From Arthonia radiata (Eukaryota; Ascomycota; Arthoniomycetes; Arthoniales; Arthoniaceae), in assembly GCA_002989075.1 (NCBI GenBank), contig PSQN01000002.1, forward strand, positions 1,194,097-1,258,096: a DNA stretch of 64,000 nt, in the 5' to 3' direction. How positions within the stretch are numbered: position 1 is the first letter of the stretch; every line of letters begins with the position of its first letter. Positions 10,986 through 22,908 of this stretch are shown in pieces. The notes under the pieces are model-generated. The model was not told where the DNA came from. It saw nothing but the letters and a program-made list of their open reading frames with translations, and did not search any database. A program made the translations under genes and the position numbers.

Positions 10986-12887
10986 ATGCTGCCCTACATC
11001 AACGCTCGTACGTGTTCAACGGGGCCCTCTCGCGGGTCGAGCTAACTTCTATAGCTTTCGCCTATGTTGCGGGCAGCCTCGGCGCTTCCGTCGATGAGCG
11101 TAAGATCTCCCCGTGTTGGTGAGCGTCGTTCACGCTGACAACCAACAGTCAAGCTCGTCTTCTCATTCCTCCTCTCCTACCCACTCGCCGCCCTCCTCAA
11201 GCGCATACCAGATTCCCGACCCGACCTCAAAAAAGTCTTCATAATAGGCGTTTCGCTATTCTACCTCGTCGGTATCTTCGACCTATGGCGCGGCCTACTC
11301 ACTCTCTTGATATCTGCCTCTGGCGCATATGCGATCGCAAGCCAACTATCCGGACCCATCATGCCATGGCTAGGCTTCCTCTTCATGATGGGCCACATGT
11401 CCATCACACATATCCACCGGCAGGCGTACACGCCGCCTGGCGAGATTGACATCTCCGGTGCGCAGATGGTGTTGGTGATGAAGCTCACAGCATTCTGCTG
11501 GAACGTCCACGACGGCCGTCTGAGAGAAGAAGATATTAGCGAATTTCAGAAAGAGCGTCGCCTCAAACAAATGCCTGGACTGCTTGACTACGCCGCCTAT
11601 GTGCTATTCTTTCCAGGCCTGATGATTGGCCCTGCCTTTGACTACATCGAGTACGAGCGATACATCGAGACCACCATGTTCAACCCCCCACCTGGAACTG
11701 ATCCTGCAAAAGCACCCCCAACGCGGAAGAGGAGAAAGATCCCAAGAAGTGGGACGCCAGCAGCTATAAAATGCGCCACTGGCCTTGCATGGCTGCTTGT
11801 ATTCATCGTGGCCAGCATGTACTACTATCCAGATATCCTGCTCAGCCATGAATACACCTCATACAACTTCTTTCGCAGAGTTTGGATGATGCACATCGTC
11901 GGCGTCGTGGTTCGCACCAAGTATTACGCCGTCTGGATGCTCGCCGAGGGTGCTTGCATTCTCAGTGGGATAGGATTCAAAGGCATCAACGAGAAGACCG
12001 GCCGTGTGGATTGGGACAGACTGCAATGCGTGAGCCCGATGGGCGTCGAACTTGCACAGAATAGCCGCGCGTATCTTGGCAACTGGAATATCAACACCAA
12101 CAATTGGCTGAGGAGCTATGTGTATCTGCGCGTGACGCCTAAGGGAAAGAAGCCAGGCTTCAGAGCGAGTCTTGCAACTTTTGTGACGAGTGCCTTCTGG
12201 CATGGCTTCTATCCCGGCTACTACTTGGCGTTCATCCTGGCGGCTTTCCTGCAGACGGTAGCCAAGCACTTCCGCCGATTTGTGCGGCCCTTCTTCCTCC
12301 ACCCATCAACCTCAGCCCCTCTGCCCACGAAGCGCTATTACGACATCATGTCCTGGCTGGCCACACAAGCCGCCTTCTCGTTCTGCACGTCGCCGTTCAT
12401 TCAGCTGCAGTTACCAAAGTGTCTTCAAGTATGGGCTGCGGTATACTTCTACGCCATCATTGGCACCATCACGTCTCTTGCTTTCTTCAATTCTCCAGCC
12501 AAGAGCATGCTCCGCAACAACCTGTCAAAGCGCGCGAAAGCTGCTGGTATGAGCACACCGGGCGCAAGCACACCGGTTCATGAGAAGAAACGCAGCGAGC
12601 TGGAAGAGCTGATACCAGGTCAAAAGCGTGAGAACACGCGCGGTCCACACCTTGGCTTGCCAGAAGACCCGGGCGCAGACCTTGATGAGGTCATGGCTGA
12701 TATCAAGAAAGAAGTTGAGATTAGAAGGAACAGAGGTCAAAGTCTTGGGCAAGGATTGCAAGAGGTGGTTAACGAGAAAATAGGCGAGCTGAGAAAGACC
12801 GGCGGCCAGCAAAGTCAAGCTGTTGCGAATCAGCTAGATGGCGTATTGGATGGCGTCAATCTAGAGAAGTTGAAGAAGACGAAATGA
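10986..12887 (+). CDS. ALE1: Lysophospholipid acyltransferase ALE1 (MBOAT family)
   Basis: Three exons (10986-11007, 11055-11099, 11149-12887) give 601 aa. The first two exons are only 22 and 45 bases, and all junctions are GT-AG and in frame. The protein starts MLPYINAPFAYV and has many membrane segments. It shows the MBOAT hallmarks: an N-N-W-L-R segment and the histidine in SAFWHGFYPGYY. ALE1 reacylates lysophospholipids with broad head-group range in the ER (Lands cycle). The C-terminus ends K-K-T-K, which fits a dilysine ER-retrieval signal facing the cytosol. Residues after about 480 form a charged tail. Confidence 0.95.
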
Positions 12888-13495
12888 TCCTCAACATGTC
12901 GCAGCATCATCTTGGCAATCTCTGAAGCTGCACCATACGAAGACTGGGGGCAGCGGTGGGCTTACAAACCCTTCGTCATTGACCAAAAGCTTTTCATCGA
13001 GAGCTCGGGGCAAAGTCTTGCCACCAACGCAAGTCGCACCTCTTGGTTTCGTCTGCTCGCGTTCTGCGACGGACATGAGGATTTTAGAAGCATGCTTAAA
13101 CGCAGCAGAACAACAAGGCTGACAATTGGATTTCAAGGTAAATCCAGTAATAAAAGATTTCCATTGCAGAAACAAACAGCGACTCCAGTCCTCTTGGAAT
13201 GACCTACACGCTGCAATCGAAGCCCCGAAGTCGACAACAGGGGTTTTCCCTTGCGGCGCAAGACGGCTTCAGGAGTGGAGGTGAAGTCCATTGCTTAGCA
13301 AGCTTATGACCGGAATCGGCTAGCTTCCTGCGTAAGCGAGGGTAAGCTTGTGACGATGTCGGGACGGAACGCCCAGTTGTTAGCTTACCAAAACGTCGAT
13401 CAAGATATAAGATTATTGCAAACCAAGACAGCATCTTTCACATCATCCTCTTTAATTTTGTTCGCATCTCTTCTCGTGTAAACCACGTCCTCAGG
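12888..13495. other. Gap between ALE1 and the reductase gene
   Basis: Only short overlapping frames on both strands are present, none with a recognised motif. It probably comprises the ALE1 3' UTR and the reductase promoter. The bases just before 13496 are T-rich, as expected of a leader. Confidence 0.4.
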
Positions 13496-15195
13496 ATGTC
13501 TGCCGAGTATGTGATCCCTCAAGGCTCTACCATCCTGATCACGGGTGTCAATGGCTGGATCGCCTCCCATGTTGCCAGTCAGGTAAGCAAGAAAGGATTT
13601 TATGCATTAGCACTTTCTGAGACAATTGCGCGTCGCATCAGGAGAGCGTATAAGCTGTGTAATGAGCTCTGATGGCTTGTGACGGCTGTGTTCCTCGCCT
13701 GAATATGCTGGGATACAAGCTTTATTCCCGCATACCATCGGATCGTCATCGCATCACTGGACGATGCACACACACACTCCATACGTTTTATTCAGCCATG
13801 GTCCGACAGCTCAACCTTCCAAGTCGGACACGTCTGCACCACGGCCCCCCCAATACCCGAATCCCCTGATCCCGCATGTGCTTCTGCATCTACAAGCCAC
13901 AGCTTACAAGTCGATCTTGCTGATCATACCCTCCCAGCTCCTCGACCTAGGCTACACTATACGCGGCGCGGTGCGCTCCGCAGAAAAAGCCCAATGGATC
14001 ACAGAGTATTTCCATTCCAGATACCCCCCACAGCTCTTCAGCACCGTCATCGTCCCGGACATGGCCGTCACCAGCGCGTTCGATCACGTGATGGACGGCG
14101 TCGCAGCTGGTGAGTACCAGGGCAGCCACAACTTCCGCTTCGTGCTCTCTCAGCAGCTGGCGAAATGACAGTGCCCAAACCCATCCTTCTCCCAGCGCAG
14201 ACAAAGCATACCTAATGCCGCAAGCGATTCTTTGTGCTAATGCGGCCGCAGTCGCACACGTCGCCTCCGACCTCACCATGTCCCCGGACCCTTCGCAGGT
14301 AATTCCGCCCGTCGTCGCTGGCGTACGCAACGTCCTCAAGGCTGCGGCAGCACATCCGGGCATAAAGCGGTTCGTATTTACGTCCAGCTCGACCGCTCTT
14401 GCGAGCCCTGTTGCGGACACAAAACGGACGATCACCAAGGACAGCTGGAACGACGACGCCATGCGAGAGGCGTGGGAGGAGCCTCACAGTGCTGAGAAAT
14501 TCTACACGGTGTATGCTGCGAGCAAGTGTGCGGCGGAGAGGGAAGGTGTGTTTACTCTATGCCCACGTCCCTGTCGGCGACGTTCGTTGTCTCCACTACT
14601 ATCTATGGGCGTTACCCCGTTTTCTCCGCGACGAACAGCCCCGCATAATCGCGCGCACCCAACATCCCCACCCGTCTCCAACCCCTCACATTCTTCAAGC
14701 GTATCGCTAACACCACCAGCCTGGCAATTCATCACAAAAAACAACCCCACCTTCACCCTCACCACCATAAACCCCGACATGAACATAGGCCCCATCCTGC
14801 ACCCCTCCCAACCCGCCTCCACAGCCGGTCTCGTCCGCTCTCTCTACACCCACGATACGCAAACCACACAACTCTTCCGCACCGCCTTCGTGCCGAGGCA
14901 TTTCGTCGATGTGCGCGATACGGCGCGGTTGCATGTCGCGGCGCTTTTGTTCCCGGATGTAAAGGGGGAGCGGTTACTGGGGTATGTGGCGCCGGTGGGG
15001 TATGATGAGCTTGTAGGCGCTTTTGGGGAGGTGAAACCGGGGTGGGCGGAGAAAGAAGGTATGGAGGGGATGTTGGGGTGGAGGGATTTGAGTGTTGTGG
15101 ATTGTGGGAGGGAGGAGGCGTTGTTGAGGAGGATGGGGAGGGTGGGGTGGGTGGGGATGGGGGAGAGTGTGGGGGATTGTTTGGAGGGTTTGTAG
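13496..15195 (+). CDS. Extended short-chain dehydrogenase/reductase (Gre2 / dihydroflavonol-reductase type)
   Basis: Four exons (13496-13582, 13938-14109, 14252-14545, 14720-15195) give 342 aa. The Rossmann start ILITGVNGWIASH at about residues 13-25 binds NAD(P)H. The catalytic Y-x-x-x-K is Y174-A-A-S-K178. The order of segments (AHVASD, RFVFTSSS, INPDMNIGP, RHFVDVRDTA) matches fungal ketone and aldehyde reductases. The substrate cannot be told. The introns (355, 142, 174 bases) are far longer than those of the neighbours. The last exon flips from very C-rich to very G-rich near 14,895. Confidence 0.88.
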
Positions 15196-15572
15196 GGCTG
15201 ACTTCGCTTGTTGGCGGCGAGGAACTCTTGTGGATGCCGATCAGCTGGTCGATATCCGTTTCAATGGACGCAGATATCCATGTGGCCTCACTTCGCTGAA
15301 TCTGTCCGTCGCGACACTATCCGTTTCGGCTCTGAAAGGCCGGCTTCGCATGCATGTGGTAGAGATGTTCTCTGCAACGATGATGGGTCTGGCTATAAGT
15401 ACGTCGTTCGTGCCACACACTTCGTAGACTCTTCAGACAATTTCATACGCATCTACAGTTGCACAGCATTTTCAAGCATCTTTTCACGATCCACTCTTTC
15501 TGCCGAAACCACCCTTGTACCAGCTTTGCTAATCATTACTTCACCCTTTCGTAGAGCGAGCATCCCAGCACT
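15196..15572. other. Gap before the MEK-repeat orphan
   Basis: No supported gene. An open frame crosses it (15208-15918), but it is a shadow of the coding frame that begins at 15573. It probably contains that gene's promoter and leader. Confidence 0.4.
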
Positions 15573-15644
15573 ATGGAGAAACCCGGCACGATGGAGAAAC
15601 TCAGCACGATGGAGAAATTCAGCACGATGGAGAAACTCGCCACG
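15573..15644 (+). repeat. Minisatellite: four 18-base units, each starting with ATG
   Basis: Four tandem units begin ATGGAGAAA and end ACG, differing by one to four bases. In frame they read M-E-K-x-x-T four times. Each unit supplies an in-frame start codon for the same downstream protein. Confidence 0.9.
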
Positions 15645-16130
15645 ATCACGAGTTTACCGGCACTCACGTTTGCTACAGCCGACTCGGACAGGAAGATTGA
15701 TTACTTCGTCAACGCAGATTGGGATGATAACCATAGTGGCGCGGTTGCCGAGAAGCGTTTCGGACCGTTGCGAGCTGAGGCCGTCAAGTGGCTTCCGAAT
15801 ACAGACAAGAAAATCAATTTCGGCTGGATCAGGTGTGTCAGATGCTCTTATATCTTCTGCAACCATCGGCCTTGTTCCAGTTACTTGGGTCATCACTTCT
15901 CACATATGCATTCACTGATCCATAGACACAGAGAGACGAAGAGCTACAAAATTTCCTTGAAGAACGGTAGCAAGCTTGAGGTAGCATTCGGTAGAGGCCA
16001 CGACTGGATCAAGGGCAAGCCCCCGCACACATGGGAGCCGGTTGGAGATCCGGTCGTCCTCGTCGTGTTTGAAGAGGGGAAACGGTTGGGAACCTACAAG
16101 CAGACTTTGGCATTTGAGAAGAGGGATTAG
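15573..16130 (+). CDS. Orphan protein with MEK-repeat start
   Basis: The frame of 185 codons starts in the 18-base repeat, so any of four ATGs could be used. Inside it, 15833-15925 has a GTGTGT donor and CATAG acceptor and is 93 bases long without a stop. Spliced, the protein is about 154 aa; unspliced, it gains a Cys/His-rich 31-residue insert. I favour splicing, because the insert looks unlike the rest. The remaining sequence is soluble and contains W-D-D, L-K-N-G-S-K-L-E-V and T-W-E-P-x-G-D-P segments. I recognise no family. Function unknown. Confidence 0.55.
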   Translation: MEKPGTMEKLSTMEKFSTMEKLATITSLPALTFATADSDRKIDYFVNADWDDNHSGAVAEKRFGPLRAEAVKWLPNTDKKINFGWIRCVRCSYIFCNHRPCSSYLGHHFSHMHSLIHRHRETKSYKISLKNGSKLEVAFGRGHDWIKGKPPHTWEPVGDPVVLVVFEEGKRLGTYKQTLAFEKRD

Positions 16131-17443
16131 TTGAAATCATCGCACCTGTTTACTTGCAGAATCTTTCCTTTGCCTTCGTATGCCTTGATCTCATTACATG
16201 ATCGCGTCGTCCCCCGGTCCTACGAACTTCAGGTTAACACCAAGCTGCGAACGCCTTTTCTATGCCAGAGGTCGGAAGCCTCATGCATGGTCCCATCAAG
16301 GTCGCAGACTAAAGCCTCTCGTATACGATCTGCGGTCAGGTTTTCCGGAGCAAAGGGCACGCGCACGTTGTTGGTGCCATGAGCTCATAATTGGACAAAG
16401 ACAAGACTATGGACGTTCAATTTGTGAGCTTCTGCAGTCGCATCAGGTATGATAAGCAAGATGAGGGTGGCAGATTGGCTTCAGCGAGATAGTGAAGCCA
16501 TCTGGCTCGGACACGTGGATGTAGGTAGCCCGCGCGCGGATCAGAGTGGAAGGTTGTCCTGGAAAACAACGAGGTGTGAGAAGCCTACAGGCTCCGAACT
16601 TGAAATACGAAAAGGGCGGACTTCTCGTCCTCGGGCCTGTTGAAGTGGGTTTACTGCTGTCACGATCAACATACGCACGCTTCATCCTGTACTGGCTGAT
16701 CTGTCCATGCAGTGGCAGTCCACGGAAGGTCAAGACGAGACTCGAGCAGCTTCCCTTGGTGCCGACGTCGTCATCATGCTTTGGAGGTTGTTCCTATCCC
16801 TAGCATTTGCAGCGACACTGAAGAGACGATGCGGGACAGGTCCAGAGAGATATGTTTGGCCCCTAATATGCACGATGCATGAGACCTGCATGTAGGCTGC
16901 ATGGGAAGGCTCAGGATCCCCTGCTAATCTCTTTTCATCCAAAAATAGCAGTGTGCAACACTTACTGGCTGCGACCATAAGTGTATGTGGCATTACCGCT
17001 TCACTTTCAACGATACTGTGCTCCGATCAGGTGTATCCAAGTGCGGGTGAAAGTGAGGAAAAGGGGGCGAGCGAGGGATCGCGTAGGGCTGCAGTCAAGC
17101 GGCGCCGCCAACCAGATCTGGCATTAGCGTCGTTTCAAGGCGCGGCTACAGGGCGGCTTTAAGCTGAAACCAGAAAGATGTGGATTCCACGTCGACATTC
17201 ATACATCACCATCACAGTCCCTTCTCGTCTCTGCCCACCCCATGATCACCTGTTCAGTCATTGCACTTTCGAACAGAAGGGTCGGCGGTCTTTAGCCGCG
17301 TTCTCTGTGGCTGACCCCGGGGTCAACGCGCTCTCTCCTTTCGCGCACCCCCCTCGTCCTTTCTTTCTCCAAGCCCCCTACACTTCGGCCGCTTCGACTT
17401 GCCCTTGTCGCATTGAACACGACACCCGGCACCATTGCCCGTC
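16131..17443. other. 1.3-kb gap upstream of the class V myosin gene
   Basis: No gene is supported. A reverse frame (16733-16443) without an ATG start and several short plus frames show no motif. The last 300 bases are C/T-rich and likely form the myosin promoter and 5' leader. Confidence 0.45.
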
Positions 17444-20400
17444 ATGTCATTCTTCGAGGTCGGCACGCGGGCGTGGCAGCCGAACGAGCAAGAGGGCTGG
17501 ATCGCGTCGGAAGTAGTTGATAAGAAAGTCAATGGTGACCAGGTCATCTTGATTTTCCGGCTCGCCAACGATGAGGTACACTCTATTCCAGAGCAGGTCT
17601 CTCATGATGTCTCGGCTGCTCACAAACCCTCTATTGCAGGAGAAAGTCGTTGAGACCACCCTCAATACCCTCCACAATGACGCCAAAGGCACACTCCCGC
17701 CGTTAATGAACCCGACCATGCTCGAAGCCAGCGACGATCTAACGAATCTATCACATCTTAATGAACCCGCTGGTGAGATTGAAGTCCGTTCGTCGCAAGT
17801 TGACGATGTCATTGACGTGGTACGCAGTCCTGCACGCTATCAAACTTCGCTACGCCCAAAATGAGATCTACACATATTCCGGTATCGTCCTCATCGCAAC
17901 AAATCCTTTCGCACGAGTCGATTCCCTCTATGTTCCTGGTATGGTACAAGTCTATGCAGGCAAACAAAGACAATCTCAAGCACCACATTTGTTTGCTATT
18001 GCGGAAGAGGCCTTTGCGGATATGCTGCGCGATGGCCGGAATCAGACAATCGTCGTGTCCGGTGAATCTGGTGCCGGCAAGACTGTCAGCGCCAAATACA
18101 TCATGCGATATTTCGCGACGCGAGAATCACCGGACAGTCCCGGTGGTCGGTCAGTTGGCAGAGCAGATACAATGAGCGAGACTGAACAGCAAATCCTGGC
18201 TACCAACCCTATTATGGAAGCTTTCGGTAACGCAAAGACGACACGAAACGACAATTCATCACGTTTTGGGAAATACCTGGAGATCATGTTCGACAAAAAG
18301 ACCGATATTGTGGGCGCAAGGATACGGACGTTTTTGCTTGAACGATCAAGACTCGTCTTTCAACCGGCGCAGGAGCGGAATTATCACATCTTCTACCAAT
18401 TCCTCGCTGGTATGACCGATACCGAGAAATCTAAATTCAGCTTGCAAACCGCGGATGATTACGAATACACGAACCAAGGCCAGACTCCAGAGATCAATGG
18501 TGTGGATGACGCTGCTGAGTTTGACCAAACAAGGAAGTCGCTGTCCATGATTGGCGTCAATGAAAGTCAGCAGCACCAGATCTTCCGGCTGCTGGCCGCG
18601 CTGCTTCATCTCGGTAACATCAAGATCACAGCATCCAGGACAGACGCGAGCCTCTCGCCGGACGAGCCATCTCTAATCAAAGCCTGCGAATTACTCGCTA
18701 TCGATACTGCGACTTTTGCCAAATGGATAGTAAAGAAGCAGCTTATCACACGTGGGGAGAAGATCATGTCGAACCTGACACAAGTACAAGCCACGGTCGT
18801 ACGAGACTCTGTCAGCAAATTTGTGTATTCAAGCATCTTTGACTGGCTCGTCGACACCATCAACCATTCACTCGCATCAGACGAGGTCCTTGCACAAGTC
18901 ACCACATTTATCGGCGTGCTCGATATCTACGGCTTTGAGCACTTCGCGAAAAACTCTTTCGAGCAGTTCTGTATTAATTATGCTAACGAGAAGCTTCAGC
19001 AAGAGTTTAACGCGCACGTATTTAAGCTTGAGCAAGAGGAGTATGTCCGTGAGGAGATTGACTGGAAGTTCATCGACTTTGCGGACAATCAACCCTGTAT
19101 TGACTTAATCGAGGGCAAGCTTGGGGTGCTCTCTCTACTTGACGAGGAATCAAGGTTGCCCATGGGTTCAGACGACTCTTTTGTGACGAAACTGCACCAC
19201 AACTTTGCGGGAGACAAGCAGGTCGCTTATAAGAAACCAAGATTCGGCAAGTCAGCATTCACAATCTGCCACTATGCATTGGACGTCACGTACGAGTCGG
19301 AAGGCTTCATCGACAAGAACCGCGATACCGTCCCAGATGAGCAACAAGAGGTACTGAGGGCGTCAAGGAACAGCTTCTTGAAGGAAGTACTTGATAAGTC
19401 TGCGGCTCTTCGCGAAAGGGAGAATGGCGGCGCGCAGGCGGCAAAGTCGACAGCGGCTGCCGCAGGTGGCAAACGCATTGCAGCTCAAGTCAACCGAAAG
19501 CCGACGCTCGGCGGGATCTTCAAATCCTCCCTCATCGAACTCATGCATACGATAAACGGCACTGACGTGCATTACATTCGATGTATAAAGCCCAACGAAG
19601 CCAAAGAGGCGTGGAAGTTCGAAGGGCCCATGGTCCTGTCTCAACTAAGGGCTTGTGGTGTCCTTGAGACAATCCGAATCAGCACGGCCGGGTACCCAAC
19701 GAGATGGACGTATGAGGAGTTTGCGCTGCGATACTACATGCTCGTTCACTCCAGTCAATGGACATCAGAGATCCGAAGCATGGGCGTCTCCATCCTTGAG
19801 ATGGCCATTGGCCCAGGCCGAGAAGACAAATACCAAATGGGGAAGACTAAAATCTTCTTCCGCGCTGGCATGCTTGCACTCATGGAGAACAAGCGGACAG
19901 CAAGACTCAGCGCAGCTGCCATCATGATACAGAAGAATCTCCTCGCAAGGGTCTACCGACGGAGATATGTCGAAGCCCGCGAATCTATCCTATTTTCGCA
20001 AGCTCAGATCCGTGGCTTCATTGCGAGGCGCGTTGCAGACACGATGCGCCAGAACAAAGCGGCAACGACCATTCAAAGATGTTGGAAGGGCTCACGAGAA
20101 GCCAAGAAGTTCAACACCATCAAACGTTCCGCTACTACTTTCACTGCTATTACGCGTGGCTTTATGCTCCGGCGCGAGATCCTGAACAAGCGGCTCGGCG
20201 ATGCAGCTGTCACAATTCAAAGATCATGGCGAAGCTATCAGCAACTCAAGCAGTGGCGGTCATACCGGAGGAAGGTGGTCATTGTGCAGAGCTTGTGGCG
20301 CGGCAAGGGTGCTCGTCGTGAGTACAAGACAATGAGAGAAGAAGCTCGCGACTTGAAGCAGATCTCATACAAGCTGGAGAACAAGGTCGTCGAACTTACG

Positions 20401-22329
20401 CAATCACTCGGCACCATGAAGCGCGAGAACAAGGAACTCAAGAACCAGGTCAACGGCTACGAAGGCCAAATTGAGTGGTGGCGAGGCAAGAACCAAGAGC
20501 TGGAAAGGAATCGAAACGAGTTACAGGCCGAGGCCAACAGAGCAGGTCAAGTGGCCGCGGAGCTCAGTGTCAACCAAGCGAAGTTTCAAGAGCTGCAACA
20601 AAAGCATTCGGACATGCAAAAGAAGTACAACGATCTTTCGACCGAGGCAACGCACCTGCGCAAAGCTGTCGAAGAACGAGGTCTGGAGGCAGAGCAGCAC
20701 AAGAAGACAAGCCACACTCACGAAACCGAAAAGCTGTCGCTACGGCAACAGTTGGCCGAGTTACAGGACCAGCTCGAATTTGCCAAGCGAAACGTGCCAG
20801 TAAACGGTGACATCGCCAACGGCAACGTGTCACATCAACCTCTTGCTACTGGCCTCATCAACCTTGTATCGTCAAAGAGGCCGAAGCGGAGAAGTCTGGG
20901 CCCAGAGCCTATCAACACAAACATGGACTCATTTAACAACGCGTATCATCCCAGGCCAGTCTCCATGGCTATCACTGGTTCCACGGCCAACAACTCTCAC
21001 CTGTCCGGTGCTACACTCAGCCCTGGCGCGGGCGTGACCATTGAGTCAGAGCTCATTGACCTTCTCGCAGACGAAAACGTTATCAACGATGAAGTCACGA
21101 TGGGTCTGATCCGCAATCTGAAAATTCCCAGCCCCAATAATGCACCACCGCCAACGGAAAAGGAAGTCCTATTTCCTGCCTACCTCATCAATCTCGTAAC
21201 GTCCGAGATGTGGAATAATGGCTTCGTCAAGGAGTCAGAGAAGTTCTTGGCAAATGTTATGCAATCGGTCCAAGCCGAAGTCATGCAGTACGAGGGCGAC
21301 GATGCGATCGACTCTGGCGCGTTCTGGCTGACCAACGTGCACGAAATGCTATCATTCGTCTTCCTGGCTGAGGACTGGTACGAAACACAAAACAGCGACA
21401 ACTTTGAATACGATCGATTACTAGAGATTGTCAAGCACGACCTCGAGAGTCTCGAGTTCAACATCTATCACACGTGGATGAAGGTTCTTAAGAAGAAGCT
21501 GCACAAGATGATCGTTCCAGCCATCATCGAATCACAATCGCTGCCTGGCTTCGTTACGAACGAAAGCAACAGGTTTCTGGGCAAGCTGCTTCAGGGCAGC
21601 AACCAACCTGCTTATAGCATGGACAACCTGCTCAGCCTGCTAAACAGTGTATTCCGCGCCATGAAGGGTTACTTCTTAGAGGACGCTATCGTCACGCAAT
21701 GTGTGACCGAGCTTCTGAGACTGGTCGGTGTGACCGCGTTCAATGACCTGCTGATGCGAAGAAACTTTCTCTCTTGGAAGCGTGGCTTGCAGATCAACTA
21801 TAATATTACGCGCATTGAAGAGTGGTGTAAGAGTCACGACATGCCAGAGGGGACGCTGCAGCTCGAGCATCTGATGCAAGCGACGAAGCTATTGCAGCTG
21901 AAGAAGGCTACTCTAAACGACATTGAGATCATTCAAGACATATGCTGGATGCTGACGCCGAACCAAATACAGAAGCTGCTGAACCAGTACCTCGTCGCTG
22001 ACTACGAGCAGCCCATCAATGGAGAGATTATGAAGGCCGTCGCTTCGAGAGTCACGGAGAAGAGCGACACGCTTCTGTTGAACGCCATTGACACGGACGA
22101 CAGTGGTCCCTACGAGATTGCCGAACCCAGGATCATCACTGCTCTGGAGACTTATACACCATCGTGGCTGCAAACACCTCGATTGAAGAGACTAGCCGAG
22201 GTGGTGTCCGCGCAAGCGATTGCGCAGAACGAGAAGATGGACACCGTTGGTGAAGATGGCGAGGAGCCGTATACCAATGGGCATCTCTCGCCAATGCCCG
22301 AGGGTGCTGAGCCTTCGATCGCCGCATAG
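17444..22329 (+). CDS. MYO2: Class V myosin heavy chain
   Basis: Exons 17444-17575, 17640-17772 and 17828-22329 encode 1588 aa, close to yeast Myo2 (1574). Introns of 64 and 55 bases lie near the start. The motor follows a short SH3-like N-terminus: P-loop GESGAGKT at 167-174, then the DIYGFEHF and LRACGVLETIRIS segments. Several IQ motifs follow, with repeats of the A-x-x-I-Q-x-x-W/R type, then a coiled coil rich in Glu, Gln and Lys, and a C-terminal DIL/globular cargo domain. It carries secretory vesicles and organelles along actin cables to growing tips. A possible insert at about residues 560-575, rich in Ala/Gly, lies in the motor's variable loop 2 region. Confidence 0.97.
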
Positions 22330-22908
22330 ACGCCCGCAGCCGCTATAAGCGAGGACAAGTTTCTATGATGCCTCACGCTCACAGCAAGAGGTAACGACGG
22401 TACGACTCACTTCTAAAAGCAGCTTGTATGCCACTGTCTCAATAACGGATAGCGCCGGCCTCTTCTCGCGACGGTTCATATTGACGCGAACGGCACGTCC
22501 GAACGAGGACGCGCATCTGTCATCCATCTTGTACAGCGTTGGATGCATGGCGTTAATATAATGGTATTGAGGGCGCATGTGGACGTCCAACTAATTGATT
22601 GGAATGAGAAGGGTATCGAATGGTATGTTTCGATAAGCGAGAGATTTGCTCGGGCTGGACAGCCCATGTACTATTTGGAGCGCGAATGAGATCTAGAGAT
22701 CCTTTTCACTTCTCATGCAGAGTCGTGCGCCATCCTGCAGCGTTATTGTTGCTGCGTAATGCAAATGTTGAAGTCAAACAGTCGTTCGTTATGACCCTGC
22801 TAAGATCGCCGCATGAGGCAACCTAGATGCCCTTTTCGGTAATTTTTGAGGGTCATCATTGACTTGTAAAAAGCACCAACAACACCGTACGATCCCCTTC
22901 GTCATGCA
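22330..22908. other. Gap between myosin and PGS1 genes
   Basis: No supported gene. Short frames on both strands have no motif. It contains the myosin 3' UTR and the PGS1 promoter. Confidence 0.45.
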
